Below, piece after piece: positions 26,314-36,124 of a stretch of DNA of 64,000 nt. The first letter of the stretch is position 1. Each line of letters starts with the position of its first letter. Below the pieces are notes generated by a model that was not told the DNA's origin, made no database searches, and saw only the letters and a program-made list of their open reading frames with translations. Position numbers and translations under genes: made by a program. Origin of the DNA: Psychrobacter sp. NZS113 (GTDB lineage Bacteria > Pseudomonadota > Gammaproteobacteria > Pseudomonadales > Moraxellaceae); the NCBI RefSeq assembly GCF_015864825.1, contig NZ_JADYWL010000007.1, forward strand, positions 1 to 64,000. The letters run 5' to 3'.

Positions 26314-27270
26314 ATGGATAAGAGAGCAAGTATTCAGTGGTTCCCTGGGCATATGAACAAAGCCCGTAACGAAATCAAAGAAATCATGCCACAGATGGAT
26401 TTGGTCATCGAGGTCATCGATGCGCGTATCCCTTATAGTAGTGAAAACCCAATGGTCGCAGCACTGCGCGGTGAAAAACCTGTCATCAAAATCCTGAACA
26501 AAGCTGATCTTGCTGATCCAGAGTTGACCCAAATATGGATGGATTATCTCGAGCAGCAGAGCGGTGTAAGAGCCATTGCTTGCGATACCGAAAAAGCCAA
26601 CGACGTAAAACGCATCATCGCCATCTGTAAACAACTCGTTCCTAATAAAGTCGGTACGGGTCGTCAAATCAAAGCCATGATTATGGGTATTCCAAACGTT
26701 GGTAAATCAACGTTGATTAACACCTTAGCAGGGCGCGCTGTCGCAAGAACCGGTGATGAACCTGCCGTGACCAAATCGCAGCAGCTGATTAAGCTGGACG
26801 ATGACATCATGCTCTATGACACGCCTGGTATGCTATGGCCAAAAGTTGAAAACGAAAACTCTGGCTATCGTCTAGCAGCGACTGGCGGTATTCGTGATAC
26901 GGCTTTTGACTTCGCTGATGTCGCTAGCTACACCGCTGAGTACTTAATGCACGCCTATCCTGAGCTACTAAAAACCCGCTATAAAATTGAAGAACTGCCA
27001 AAGACTGATTGGGAGTTTTTTGAAGTCGCTGGTCGTAATCGCGGCTGTGTACGTTCGGGCAATCAAGTCGATACATACCGCATGTCTGAGATTCTCATTA
27101 ATGAATTACGTAGTGCGAAACTTGGACGTATTACGCTTGAGACACCAGCTATGACTGAGGCTGAAGAAATCGTGGTCGCTAAACAGCGTATCGCTGCTGA
27201 AGAAAAGAAAAAAGCCAAAGAAGAAGAAAAGCGTTTGCGTCGCTTGAAAACGCGGAAAAATAGGAAGTAA
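26314..27270 (+). CDS. ylqF: Ribosome biogenesis GTPase YlqF/RbgA
   Basis: A circularly permuted GTPase of 318 residues that acts in late assembly of the large ribosomal subunit. The order of motifs shows the permutation: G4 NKAD at 62-65, G1 GIPNVGKST at 125-133, then G3 DTPG at 169-172. The N-terminal IQWFPGHMNKA signature and VIEVIDARIP are typical of the family. The C-terminus is a basic Lys/Arg/Glu helix. It starts at an ATG with a weak ribosome-binding site (AAAGCAG). Confidence 0.95.
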   Translation: MDKRASIQWFPGHMNKARNEIKEIMPQMDLVIEVIDARIPYSSENPMVAALRGEKPVIKILNKADLADPELTQIWMDYLEQQSGVRAIACDTEKANDVKRIIAICKQLVPNKVGTGRQIKAMIMGIPNVGKSTLINTLAGRAVARTGDEPAVTKSQQLIKLDDDIMLYDTPGMLWPKVENENSGYRLAATGGIRDTAFDFADVASYTAEYLMHAYPELLKTRYKIEELPKTDWEFFEVAGRNRGCVRSGNQVDTYRMSEILINELRSAKLGRITLETPAMTEAEEIVVAKQRIAAEEKKKAKEEEKRLRRLKTRKNRK

Positions 27271-27293
27271 ACGTCCACTAGGATATTTCGTAG

Positions 27294-27321
27294 GGTGCGC
27301 CTAGCGCACCTGTTGTGTTTT
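27294..27321. repeat. GGTGCGC palindrome (REP-like or terminator)
   Basis: GGTGCGC (27294-27300) and GCGCACC (27304-27310) form a 7-bp GC-rich stem with a 3-base loop, followed by TGTTGTGTTTTTC. GTAGGGTGCGC...GCGCACC sequences recur in many proteobacterial genomes. Here it could act as the ylqF terminator. Only one copy is seen in this window. Confidence 0.5.
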
Positions 27322-27513
27322 TCATAACCACCTCTACATACCTAAAAATACGCTTAGATTTTACTTGGCAAACAACAGAGTTAATTGCCACTTTATCCAA
27401 TAATACTGACGACAAAGCTCACCTACCTGCATCTTGTATCAATCGTATTACACCCCATAAATAACCTTAATATCAAATTCTATATATCCCTGTTCAACTT
27501 ACAAGGAATACTC

Positions 27514-28755
27514 TTGCCTACTCAATTTTCTCAGTCACCTACTTCCCTAAACTCCTTCGCCCCACGCCTACTCGATTGGTTTGCCGAAAATGGACGCCAT
27601 GACTTACCTTGGCAACAGCACCAAACCGATACGCCCAATCCTTATATTGTTTGGTTATCCGAAGTGATGCTCCAGCAAACGCAAGTGACGACTGTACTGC
27701 CCTACTTTGCACGATTTATGGCGTCGTTTCCGACAGTGCAGGATTTGGCAGCAGCAGAATGGGATACCGTAGCAGAGCATTGGGCAGGACTTGGCTACTA
27801 TGCACGCGCGCGTAATTTGCATAAAGGTGCCAAGCAATTGGTCGAAGTAATCGATGAAACGGGCGAGTTTCCACAGACACTCGCAGCATGGGAAGCGATC
27901 TCGGGCGTTGGGCCATCGACTGCTGGTGCCATTATGGCGATGGGCTTGCATCATTATGGCGTTATCTGTGATGGCAACGTCAAACGAGTCATCACGCGCT
28001 GGGCGGCGATTGACGGTGACATTACCAAGTCTGCTACGACTAAAGAGCTTTGGGCACTGGCGGAACGCTTAACACCTAGCAAGTATTCCGGATTATTTGC
28101 ACAAGCGATGATGGATATGGGTGCAACCTTATGCACCCGTAGCAAACCTGCCTGTCTATTGTGTCCACTCAAAGAAGATTGCCTAGCGCATGCGCAAGGA
28201 CGCGAGACTGATTATCCAGTCAAAGCGAAAAAACAACCCAAGCCTAGTAAGTTCAGTAATGCGTTATTGATTAAAGATACTAGTGACAATATTTTATGGC
28301 TACAACGCCCTGATAACGGTATTTGGGGTGGATTGTGGAGCTTACCTTTGCAGTTCGTAGAAAAAATTGAGGGTAAAGCGAGTGGCAGCACTGCGAAAAA
28401 AGTAGAGACTAGCGACAATAAACCATCGGATATGCTAAATGACGTACGTAGTAATGAAAAAGTATATGAGACAGAATTTACCACTGCTGAGCAGATTATC
28501 AATGAGTGGATGATAAAAAATGAATTAGTAGCAGCACCTATCAGCAAGACTTTACTAGATGAAGCGCCTATTAAACATTCACTAACGCACTTTCACTGGT
28601 ATTTGACCCCGCAGTCCGTGACGTTAAATACTAAACAAGCTGCCGAGATAACCAAAGCACTGCAAGCCGCCGACATTAATATTAATTGGTTGAATACTAA
28701 CGATGCTCAAGCAACACTTGGATTACCACGAGCGATGGTCAAGATTTTAGAATAA
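27514..28755 (+). CDS. mutY: Adenine DNA glycosylase MutY
   Basis: This glycosylase removes adenine mispaired with 8-oxoguanine. It has 413 residues from the proposed start. Catalytic Glu50 is in SEVMLQQTQ, the helix-hairpin-helix is GVGPSTAGAI, Asp153 is in ICDGNVKR, and the four Fe-S cysteines at 207, 214, 217 and 223 have the expected Cx6Cx2Cx5C spacing. A C-terminal NUDIX-like 8-oxoG recognition domain follows, with an Asp/Ser/Lys-rich insertion at about 285-325. The likely start is TTG 27514, preceded by AAGGA at six bases. The frame is open another 43 codons upstream, but that part is not MutY-like and has no start signal. Confidence 0.93.
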   Translation: MPTQFSQSPTSLNSFAPRLLDWFAENGRHDLPWQQHQTDTPNPYIVWLSEVMLQQTQVTTVLPYFARFMASFPTVQDLAAAEWDTVAEHWAGLGYYARARNLHKGAKQLVEVIDETGEFPQTLAAWEAISGVGPSTAGAIMAMGLHHYGVICDGNVKRVITRWAAIDGDITKSATTKELWALAERLTPSKYSGLFAQAMMDMGATLCTRSKPACLLCPLKEDCLAHAQGRETDYPVKAKKQPKPSKFSNALLIKDTSDNILWLQRPDNGIWGGLWSLPLQFVEKIEGKASGSTAKKVETSDNKPSDMLNDVRSNEKVYETEFTTAEQIINEWMIKNELVAAPISKTLLDEAPIKHSLTHFHWYLTPQSVTLNTKQAAEITKALQAADININWLNTNDAQATLGLPRAMVKILE

Positions 28756-28826
28756 TCTTATAACCTATATTTCCGTACCAACCATGCTCAAACCAGCTGA
28801 TTAAACAACCATCTCATATGCCATAA

Positions 28827-28862
28827 AAAAAGCGACTCACTATTGATAGTGAGTCGCTTTTT
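28827..28862. terminator. Bidirectional terminator between mutY and tesB
   Basis: A 17-bp stem with AAAAAGCGACTCACTAT (28827-28843) on the left and its complement at 28846-28862, flanked by A and T tracts. It serves both convergent genes. Confidence 0.9.
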
Positions 28863-28888
28863 CTTTAGTCGTTATAATATAGTTAGCG

Positions 28889-29791
28889 CTAAGACTTCGG
28901 CACACGTAATCGCATCAAGCCTTCTTGTTGTACCGTGGCAACCAGCTTACCATTTTGCCAAAACTGACCATGGTTCAGCCCTTTGGCATTAGATGTGGTA
29001 TCACTCCACATATCGTATAGTAGCCAATTATTTAAATCAAAGTTACGATGAAAATGCATCGAATGATCGATACTGGCGGCTTGCAGACCACTGGTCATAA
29101 AGCTCACACCATGTGACATCAGCCCTGTGCCCACCAAATAAAAATCAGATGAAAACGCCAAGAGCGCTTGCTGAATCGCCACTGGTTGATTGCCCAGCTC
29201 ACGGATACGCAGCCAGTTTGCCTGCTTTGGTTTCATTGGTTCTGGATTGATAGGGTCACGTGGTTTAACCGGTTTAATCTCGACATGACGACGACGCATA
29301 AAGCGTGATTTCAGCGCATCTGGCACTTTACCGATATGCTCTCCTTTCAGCTCCTGCTCAGCGAGCAAGTCTTCAGGTGGCGGATAAACAGGCATGTCTT
29401 CCTGATATTCCAAACCCTCTTCCATCGGTGAAAACGAAGCAATCATTGAAAATATCACTTGCTCAACCGGTGGCTTACCACGTGCTTCTTTATATTGAAT
29501 CGCTGTCACTTCGCGTGCAGACAGACTGCGGCCATCGCGCAATCGACGCACCTGATAAATCACTGGCTGGTTGATATCACCACCACGCAAAAAATACCCA
29601 TGCAATGAATGGCAAGGCTTGTCTTTATCCAACGTATGAGCCGCTGCCATAATCGCTTGTGCCAGCACTTGCCCACCAAAGATACGACTGCCGACATAGT
29701 CATGGCTCTTACCCTCAAATACATCAGGGGTAACTTCAATAAGCGCGACAGTAGCCAGCAGCTCATCTATCAGTTGCGAATAATCGGACAT
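28889..29791 (-). CDS. tesB: Acyl-CoA thioesterase II
   Basis: A double-hotdog acyl-CoA thioesterase of 300 residues that hydrolyses medium- and long-chain acyl-CoA. SRIFGGQVLAQAIMAA and SLHGYFLRGGD are typical of the first hotdog; SIDHSMHFHRNFDLNNWLLY and GLNHGQFW near the end belong to the second, where the catalytic Asp/Thr/Gln are expected. ATG 29791 with AAGGAAA upstream is preferred to the in-frame TTG at 29818. Confidence 0.93.
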   Translation of the reverse strand: MSDYSQLIDELLATVALIEVTPDVFEGKSHDYVGSRIFGGQVLAQAIMAAAHTLDKDKPCHSLHGYFLRGGDINQPVIYQVRRLRDGRSLSAREVTAIQYKEARGKPPVEQVIFSMIASFSPMEEGLEYQEDMPVYPPPEDLLAEQELKGEHIGKVPDALKSRFMRRRHVEIKPVKPRDPINPEPMKPKQANWLRIRELGNQPVAIQQALLAFSSDFYLVGTGLMSHGVSFMTSGLQAASIDHSMHFHRNFDLNNWLLYDMWSDTTSNAKGLNHGQFWQNGKLVATVQQEGLMRLRVPKS

Positions 29792-30169
29792 GACGATATG
29801 TTTCCTTATTTTTATCAAAAACGCTAACTATCTGAAGACAAGTGCCCAATCATATCAATATGATACAGCGACAAATCCTTTGCGTTTGAATTCAAAATAA
29901 TATGAAATCACTTGCTGAAAGTACACAAGAGAGATTGTAGAACAAAAATACAGTCATAGCAGCGCTATCGCTAGTATTTATTATAAATAGAAAAAGGTAA
30001 TCATATTACCCAATATCGATAGCTTTGGCTAGGTAGCGACAGACTACTTGGGAGTATCCATTTGATTGTTAGACTACGACAATAGATGACCATACACTGG
30101 TAAATGTCGATATTAGCCATAGAGAACGAGGCTTTTTATATCACCTCGTTCTTTATCTTTGTCTCAAAA
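29792..30169. other. Spacer between rapA and tesB
   Basis: About 380 AT-rich bases between two minus-strand genes. A 9-bp stem, AGAACGAGG (30123-30131) with CCTCGTTCT (30144-30152), lies just behind the rapA stop and may be a weak terminator, though it lacks a clear T-tract. No gene is seen. Confidence 0.35.
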
Positions 30170-33058
30170 TTACGGCTTCACGGCTACTAGCACACGGATA
30201 GAATCAGGTACTAATGACAAGTTGCTTAATGCTTGCTCGCCTTGTGCTTTTAGCTGCTCTAAACGCTCAATCTCTGCAGGGCGCACGTTAGGGTTGATGG
30301 TTTGCAAATGTTGTAGGCGTTTGATTTCACGCGACCACTGCTGGCTAAAGCGCGCGCTTGCTTGCTCACCAATCTCAGCCAACTGCTGACGGGCAATATC
30401 CTCAGCTTCATAATAACGCTGCTCAATCACATCGCCGCGCACTTTAATCACTTGGCGTGCACGGTTTTTATCCAAACGCTCAATATGCGGCATGATCATC
30501 TCAGCACTGATACGTGCTGATAAATCACTGCCCTGCTCACTGATAAAGACGCGAATGTTTTGCGTGGTCAATGTCGCTGGCAAATTGAGCATTTTTGGTG
30601 CTATCGCTTCTACGCGGAAATTCACTTCTAGCAGCACCATGCCTTGTGGTACAGCAGCACTTTTGAGCATTGCAACTGTGGTATTACCAAAGGTACTGGT
30701 ACTCGCCAGCTCATAGATAGCACGCATCAATGGATGCTCATGAGTGATGAATTCGATATCTTCACGCTGTAGCGCTTGATCACGCTCAAACGTCAACGTC
30801 ATACCGTCTTCGTCACCAAGTGGCAAACCATCGATATAGTCACTAATCTCAGTGCTATCAATCGGGGCGATAACCCAAGATCCATCACGCTGAATATTAT
30901 GATCTATATTGGCCGAAGCAAAGAAACGCTCAATGAATTGCGGCAATAGATTATGCCCATCAAAATCACGCATGGCATCAGCGATACGCCCAGCAACACG
31001 CGGACGGCATGAGTTATACTCAAGCAAGCGATCGCGACCAGCTTGTAGCTGTGCTTCTAATCCCAATCTCGTCTGTAGCGCTTCGTCGATGATACCTTGT
31101 AGAATAACCTTGTTTTCGGCCGTATCTGCACCTTCTAGCATTGGCTTCAGCACTTGGATATATTGCTCTTGTACGCTCTGCGCCGTCGGTGAAATCTGAT
31201 TGAACATATTCAGTGCATCGTTATACCAATGATACAGACGCTCTTGCGCCGTGCCTTGTACATAAGGCACATGCAACATGATTTGTTGCGTCTGACCGAT
31301 ACGATCTAGGCGACCAATACGCTGCTCTAAAGTATCTGGATTCGCAGGCAAATCCCATAATATCAACTGACTCGCAAATTGGAAGTTACGACCTTCTGAA
31401 CCAATCTCTGAGCACAATAGTATCTGTGCGCCTTCACTGTCTGCGAAGAACGCTGCTGCTTGGTCACGCTCAAGCAATGTCATCTGCTCGGTAAAGATAG
31501 CTGTCTTAATGCCTGCATGCAGACGTAATACCGCTTCCAAACTCTCTACCGTCGCACCACTACGGGCAATCAACAGCACCTTTTGATGTTTCAGATCGCC
31601 GCGCAAGATATCAACCAACCAAGACACACGTGGGTCATCTTCTAGCCAGCCACCATCAGGTTGATTCTCTTCGCCCCATAGCTGCTCACGCAGTTTACCC
31701 GTGGTTTGATAGCTGTTTACCCATGCATCAGGTAATGGCAGCGGATAAGGCTGACTACTACGACCATAAAACCCTTTGACACTCTCACGGGTATTACGGA
31801 ACAGGATACGACCAGTACCATGACGATCTAGCAGCTCGTTAAGCGCATAGGTACGCAGTTTTTCGTCGTCATTAATCCCTGCTAATTCATCAGCACCGAG
31901 CGTAAGCAAGCTACTCAACGCAGCGATTTGCCCGTCACTCAATGGCTTGTCTTCTATCAGTACACCAGCGACCGTTGCCGTTTCAGCAAAAGCGGCTTGA
32001 CCATCGATAAACTCATCTAAATCATCAAAACGATCCGGATCGAGCAAGCGCAAACGAGCAAAATGACTCTGTGCACCAAGCTGCTCAGGTGTCGCTGTCA
32101 ATAGCATGACGCCTGCCGTCTCTTCTGCAAAGTCAGCAATCAAGTCATATTTATCATTGCCGCCTTGTGCTTCATCCCAATGCAGATGATGCGCCTCATC
32201 GACCACCAATAAATCAAACCCTGCGTCCATCGCTTGGTCATACAAGTCAGGATGGTCAAGCAATAGATCCATACCAGCGATGATGCACTGCTCGGTCGCA
32301 AAGACGTTCTGTTCAGGATCGTGCTCTTTAATCGCTGCCGTACGTACCAAGTCAAACAAGGCAAAATTTAGATTAAAACGGCGGCGCAGCTCAATCATCC
32401 ATTGGTATTGCAGACTATCTGGAACCAGAATGAGCACGCGCTCAGCCTTACCGGTCAATAGCTGCTGATGAATAATCAAGCCAGCTTCAATGGTTTTACC
32501 TAGGCCAACTTCATCAGCAAGTAAGACACGCGGTGCAATACGTTTACCGACTTCATGAGCGATATAGAGCTGATGCTCAATGATATCGACACGCGCACCC
32601 ATCAGGCCTTTGAGTGGATGACCAGCCAGCGCTGATTGCATACGCAAGATATCTTGACGCAGCTCATACCAATCACCACGTTCAATGCGGCCAGCGAGCA
32701 GACGCTCAAGCGGCTTGGCAAGCGTGATGTTGGCAGCGAGACGAGTCTCCATGATGCCGCGCTCGTGTTCATCGACACTATATTTGAGCACACCCATCAC
32801 TTCATCGACAGCATTGACCGTGTAGCATTTGCCGTCTTGGTCATAAATGCTGTCACCAGCTTTGAACACTACGCGCGATAATGGCGCAGAGTTTTTGGCA
32901 TAGACGCGCGTCTCTTCGCTTTGCGGGAATAAGATATGCACACATCGGTCGTCAACATCGATGACCACACCCAAGCCAAGCTCAGACTCCGTATCAGATA
33001 AATAACGTTGACCAACGGCGAATTCAGTACTGTGCAATGAAGCGATAGAGATAGTCAT
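30170..33058 (-). CDS. rapA: RNA polymerase-associated ATPase RapA (HepA)
   Basis: An SWI2/SNF2 ATPase that binds RNA polymerase and helps it recycle. It has 962 residues, the usual size. The N-terminal tandem Tudor-like part begins FAVGQRYLSDTESELGLG. The helicase core has Walker A DEVGLGKT (about 181-188), DEAHH (about 286-290), LLTATPEQLG, and the C-terminal helicase lobe with RIGRLDRIGQTQQI. The RapA C-terminal domain follows. The gene is monocistronic, with a long spacer to the divergent sensor kinase. Confidence 0.96.
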   Translation of the reverse strand: MTISIASLHSTEFAVGQRYLSDTESELGLGVVIDVDDRCVHILFPQSEETRVYAKNSAPLSRVVFKAGDSIYDQDGKCYTVNAVDEVMGVLKYSVDEHERGIMETRLAANITLAKPLERLLAGRIERGDWYELRQDILRMQSALAGHPLKGLMGARVDIIEHQLYIAHEVGKRIAPRVLLADEVGLGKTIEAGLIIHQQLLTGKAERVLILVPDSLQYQWMIELRRRFNLNFALFDLVRTAAIKEHDPEQNVFATEQCIIAGMDLLLDHPDLYDQAMDAGFDLLVVDEAHHLHWDEAQGGNDKYDLIADFAEETAGVMLLTATPEQLGAQSHFARLRLLDPDRFDDLDEFIDGQAAFAETATVAGVLIEDKPLSDGQIAALSSLLTLGADELAGINDDEKLRTYALNELLDRHGTGRILFRNTRESVKGFYGRSSQPYPLPLPDAWVNSYQTTGKLREQLWGEENQPDGGWLEDDPRVSWLVDILRGDLKHQKVLLIARSGATVESLEAVLRLHAGIKTAIFTEQMTLLERDQAAAFFADSEGAQILLCSEIGSEGRNFQFASQLILWDLPANPDTLEQRIGRLDRIGQTQQIMLHVPYVQGTAQERLYHWYNDALNMFNQISPTAQSVQEQYIQVLKPMLEGADTAENKVILQGIIDEALQTRLGLEAQLQAGRDRLLEYNSCRPRVAGRIADAMRDFDGHNLLPQFIERFFASANIDHNIQRDGSWVIAPIDSTEISDYIDGLPLGDEDGMTLTFERDQALQREDIEFITHEHPLMRAIYELASTSTFGNTTVAMLKSAAVPQGMVLLEVNFRVEAIAPKMLNLPATLTTQNIRVFISEQGSDLSARISAEMIMPHIERLDKNRARQVIKVRGDVIEQRYYEAEDIARQQLAEIGEQASARFSQQWSREIKRLQHLQTINPNVRPAEIERLEQLKAQGEQALSNLSLVPDSIRVLVAVKP

Positions 33059-33703
33059 AGGGCGATGTCTTTTGTACTCAGGTAGTAAGAAATTAGATAG
33101 ATAGCTTAGAAAACAGCAATGGCGGCTAACGACCGCTAAATAAGGTTGTTTACACCGTAAAATGTCAAAAAGACATAAACGAAGTGCTACAACATCAATC
33201 GAGCCAGCAGTTTAGCCGACCATTATATAACGTTAGCGGGTAGATGAGTGCGTTAAGTTGACTTTTCAAGAGCAGATTCATACAAGATTATGTCAATGCT
33301 AAGCATAAGTTGGTCATATAAAACAATAAGATAACGACTCGCAAGTATATAAAAAACATTTACATCATAAAATTGTTTCTATACTGTTACTTTATGAAAA
33401 CAGATGCATTTTTTGTTACGTTGGTTATTCATGTTTATTATTAATAAAAATATTTAGTGGCCCAATATCTAAAACCAGTTTTGTTCAAAACTGTACGAAT
33501 ATCACTGCTTTTATAGACACTTAACTTTTAAAGAAACATAACAGTTAAGCCTTAAAGCTATTTGCTTGACCTTTTCTTTTAGCCCATTCGACATTTGATA
33601 TTCAGATTGAGGATACGCTTTAATAATCACGGCTCTTTTTCTACCCAAAAATACTGCTGATGGTATTTTTCGTACTTTATATAATTCAAGGATGAATACA
33701 TTT
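33059..33703. other. Divergent spacer between rapA and a sensor kinase gene
   Basis: About 645 AT-rich bases that should hold the promoters of both divergent genes. I cannot point to a convincing -35/-10 pair. A 74-codon minus-strand frame across 33511-33735 overlaps the start of the kinase gene and has no ribosome-binding site, so I do not call it. Confidence 0.35.
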
Positions 33704-36013
33704 ATGAGTGCCTCCAAAAAAGTTGGCTTGCTCAACCAAGTCAGTACCCAAGTGACCGTTATTTTGTTTCTTGCTTTTGCAGTTGTTCTTGCCGTTGTCG
33801 TCTATATCGTCGAAAAAGAAGGTTATGAAAAAATCCGACTTGAGTCCGGAAAACTAGTGGCTCAACGAGGTAATACGGCAGTCAATAGCATCTCCTCAGA
33901 TGTCAATCGTGTGATGCGTAGTGCATTGCAGCTACAGCAAAGTGCGCAGACACTACCACTACAAGAAAACATTCTACAAGCCAGTACTGCCAATGCTTTT
34001 GATAAGCGAGACTATAGCTTGCTAGGCAGCGGTGGTATTTGGCCTGATATTGGTGCGCTTGGTGAGGGTGCAGCTACTCATCCATTTTTGATGGTACGCC
34101 AAGAGGGTGATTACCGAGCCATCCTAACAGATCCAAATCCTGCCAATCCTTACTATAAACAAGACTGGTTTAATAAGGTAAGAGCCCTCAATCCTGACGG
34201 TTGTATTTGGGCTGATGTGAGCCCCACTCAGACCAAAGGCGAGCTTGCTATGAGCTGCGGCGTGGCTATCGAGCGTGACAATCAATTTTGGGGTGTGAGC
34301 ACAGTAAACTTTACACTTAATCAATTACAAGAAAACATCGTCAATCTGAGTGAAAGCTCTGGTTCAGGTTATATTTTATTGCTTGATAATAGCAATAAGG
34401 TCATCGCCTCATCTAACCCCGAAAGCCTAAACTATATCGATGAAAAAACCGGTACACCGCTTGATATTAAGCAAGTGATTGACTCAGACCCTGCTTGGCA
34501 ACCTATCTTAGATTTTTTAGAGACTCAGCATAGTGACATCATCAAACAAGTTGCGGCGAAAATCTCTCCAGAAGCCCAACAAATCATTGCAACACTTAAT
34601 AAAACAGAAGCAACTGCTGTTAGTAGTTCTGAGCTTATCAACTATTCGGCTTATGTGAATGCCAGTGAAAACCATCAAAGTACGATGGACAGTCGCCTAT
34701 TGCAGAATTTCGAGTTAACCAATGACAACTATTATAATGGTAGTCAGGCGTATGTTTTCCAGATTCCTGAAACCTACTGGAAACTCATCGTGGTACAGCC
34801 CGACTCTGCCGTCAATGCCATTGCAGATAACTTAAGCAAAAACCTGATCAGATCAATCATGTTAGCGTTACTTATCACCGTTGTGCTGATCTATTTCATG
34901 CTGACATTCTTGGCATTTAAACCATTGAAAGAGACCACAGACAAAATCTCTCTGGCTGAAAAACTGATTGATGACAAGCAATACAACAAGCTCAGCGAGG
35001 TCAAGTTTGCGGGTGGACGTAATGAGATTGGTCTAGTTAACCATTCTATCAATGAGCTACTTCATCGCATTCAGTCTAATGAAGGTAAGCTTGCCAATAT
35101 CAATCAACAGCTAGAAGTGAAAGTCGAAGAACGCACTGCTGAGTTGCAAGACACCTTAAAAGAGCTAAAGAACTCACAACTGCAATTGATACGGTCTGAA
35201 AAAATGGCCACGCTCGGTCAGATGGTCGCAGGCGTTGCTCATGAAGTAAACACACCTTTATCCTATGTGCAGAACAACCTCGAAATCATTGGGCAATTGA
35301 CAGCACAATATGAAGATTTGATTGCTTTGGTGCAAGGGTTGAAGACACTTAATACTAATGAAGCAGTGCCTACCACTGAAATCGAGAAACTATTGGCTGA
35401 TATCGTTCGTGCTTCTGATGAAATCGAAGAGGATGACCTATCAGATGAGCTCAAAGAGCTGATTAAAGATTCCTTATTTGGTGTAGAACAGATTACCGAG
35501 ATGGTACTCAATTTACGTAATTTTGCACGTCTTGATGAATCAAAAGTCAAAACGATCGATGTTCGCGAATGTATAGAATCTTCGCTAAAAATCGCTGGTA
35601 ATTCTATTAGAAATCAAGAGATTGTCACCAACTTTGGCACAACGCCTGAAATCAAATGCTCACCATCACAAATCAATCAGGTGCTGGTCAACCTATTGAA
35701 CAATGCCTCGCAAGCCATGGATGGTAATCCTGATGACAAAATCGAAGTGCGTACCTACGCTGATGATATCAACGTTTATATTGAGGTCAGTGATAACGGT
35801 AAAGGCATGAGCCAGTCCGTATTGGATCAAATATTTGAGCCGTTCTTTACCACAAAAGCAGCAGGTGAAGGTACTGGACTCGGCATGGCTATCAGTCAGC
35901 AAATTATGGAACAACATAATGGTGCGATTCAAGCCACATCAACCGAAGGCGTGGGCACGGTGTTTACCCTAACCTTGCCCATCGATAATCATTTAACAGA
36001 ACAAAATATGTAA
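33704..36013 (+). CDS. dCache sensor histidine kinase
   Basis: A membrane two-component kinase of about 769 residues. TM1 is at about 13-36 and is followed by a periplasmic double-Cache sensing domain to about 385 (contains YYKQDWFNKVRALNPDG), then TM2 (IMLALLITVVLIYFMLTF) and a HAMP-like linker with coiled coil. The HisKA domain has its phospho-accepting His at about 513 in GVAHEVNTPLSYVQNN, and a catalytic ATPase domain follows with NQVLVNLLNNASQAM, DNGKGM and GEGTGLGM. The His box is separated from the next helix by an acidic insertion. ATGs at 33692 and 33704 are both possible. The response-regulator gene follows after 111 bases. The ligand is unknown, and Cache domains usually bind small metabolites. 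Confidence 0.9.
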   Translation: MSASKKVGLLNQVSTQVTVILFLAFAVVLAVVVYIVEKEGYEKIRLESGKLVAQRGNTAVNSISSDVNRVMRSALQLQQSAQTLPLQENILQASTANAFDKRDYSLLGSGGIWPDIGALGEGAATHPFLMVRQEGDYRAILTDPNPANPYYKQDWFNKVRALNPDGCIWADVSPTQTKGELAMSCGVAIERDNQFWGVSTVNFTLNQLQENIVNLSESSGSGYILLLDNSNKVIASSNPESLNYIDEKTGTPLDIKQVIDSDPAWQPILDFLETQHSDIIKQVAAKISPEAQQIIATLNKTEATAVSSSELINYSAYVNASENHQSTMDSRLLQNFELTNDNYYNGSQAYVFQIPETYWKLIVVQPDSAVNAIADNLSKNLIRSIMLALLITVVLIYFMLTFLAFKPLKETTDKISLAEKLIDDKQYNKLSEVKFAGGRNEIGLVNHSINELLHRIQSNEGKLANINQQLEVKVEERTAELQDTLKELKNSQLQLIRSEKMATLGQMVAGVAHEVNTPLSYVQNNLEIIGQLTAQYEDLIALVQGLKTLNTNEAVPTTEIEKLLADIVRASDEIEEDDLSDELKELIKDSLFGVEQITEMVLNLRNFARLDESKVKTIDVRECIESSLKIAGNSIRNQEIVTNFGTTPEIKCSPSQINQVLVNLLNNASQAMDGNPDDKIEVRTYADDINVYIEVSDNGKGMSQSVLDQIFEPFFTTKAAGEGTGLGMAISQQIMEQHNGAIQATSTEGVGTVFTLTLPIDNHLTEQNM

Positions 36014-36124
36014 GCATAAGCGAAGTGTTAATTATATTGTCAGTGCAGCGCATAACCGGGCGGCACTGACAAAAGGAACAATACCTATAATTTAGCCCCT
36101 ACTATTCATCGTAAGGATACGAAC

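Noticed and set aside
33511-33735. 74-codon minus-strand frame at the start of the sensor kinase gene
   Set aside because: It overlaps the kinase start on the other strand, has no ribosome-binding site and its sequence has no recognisable domain.
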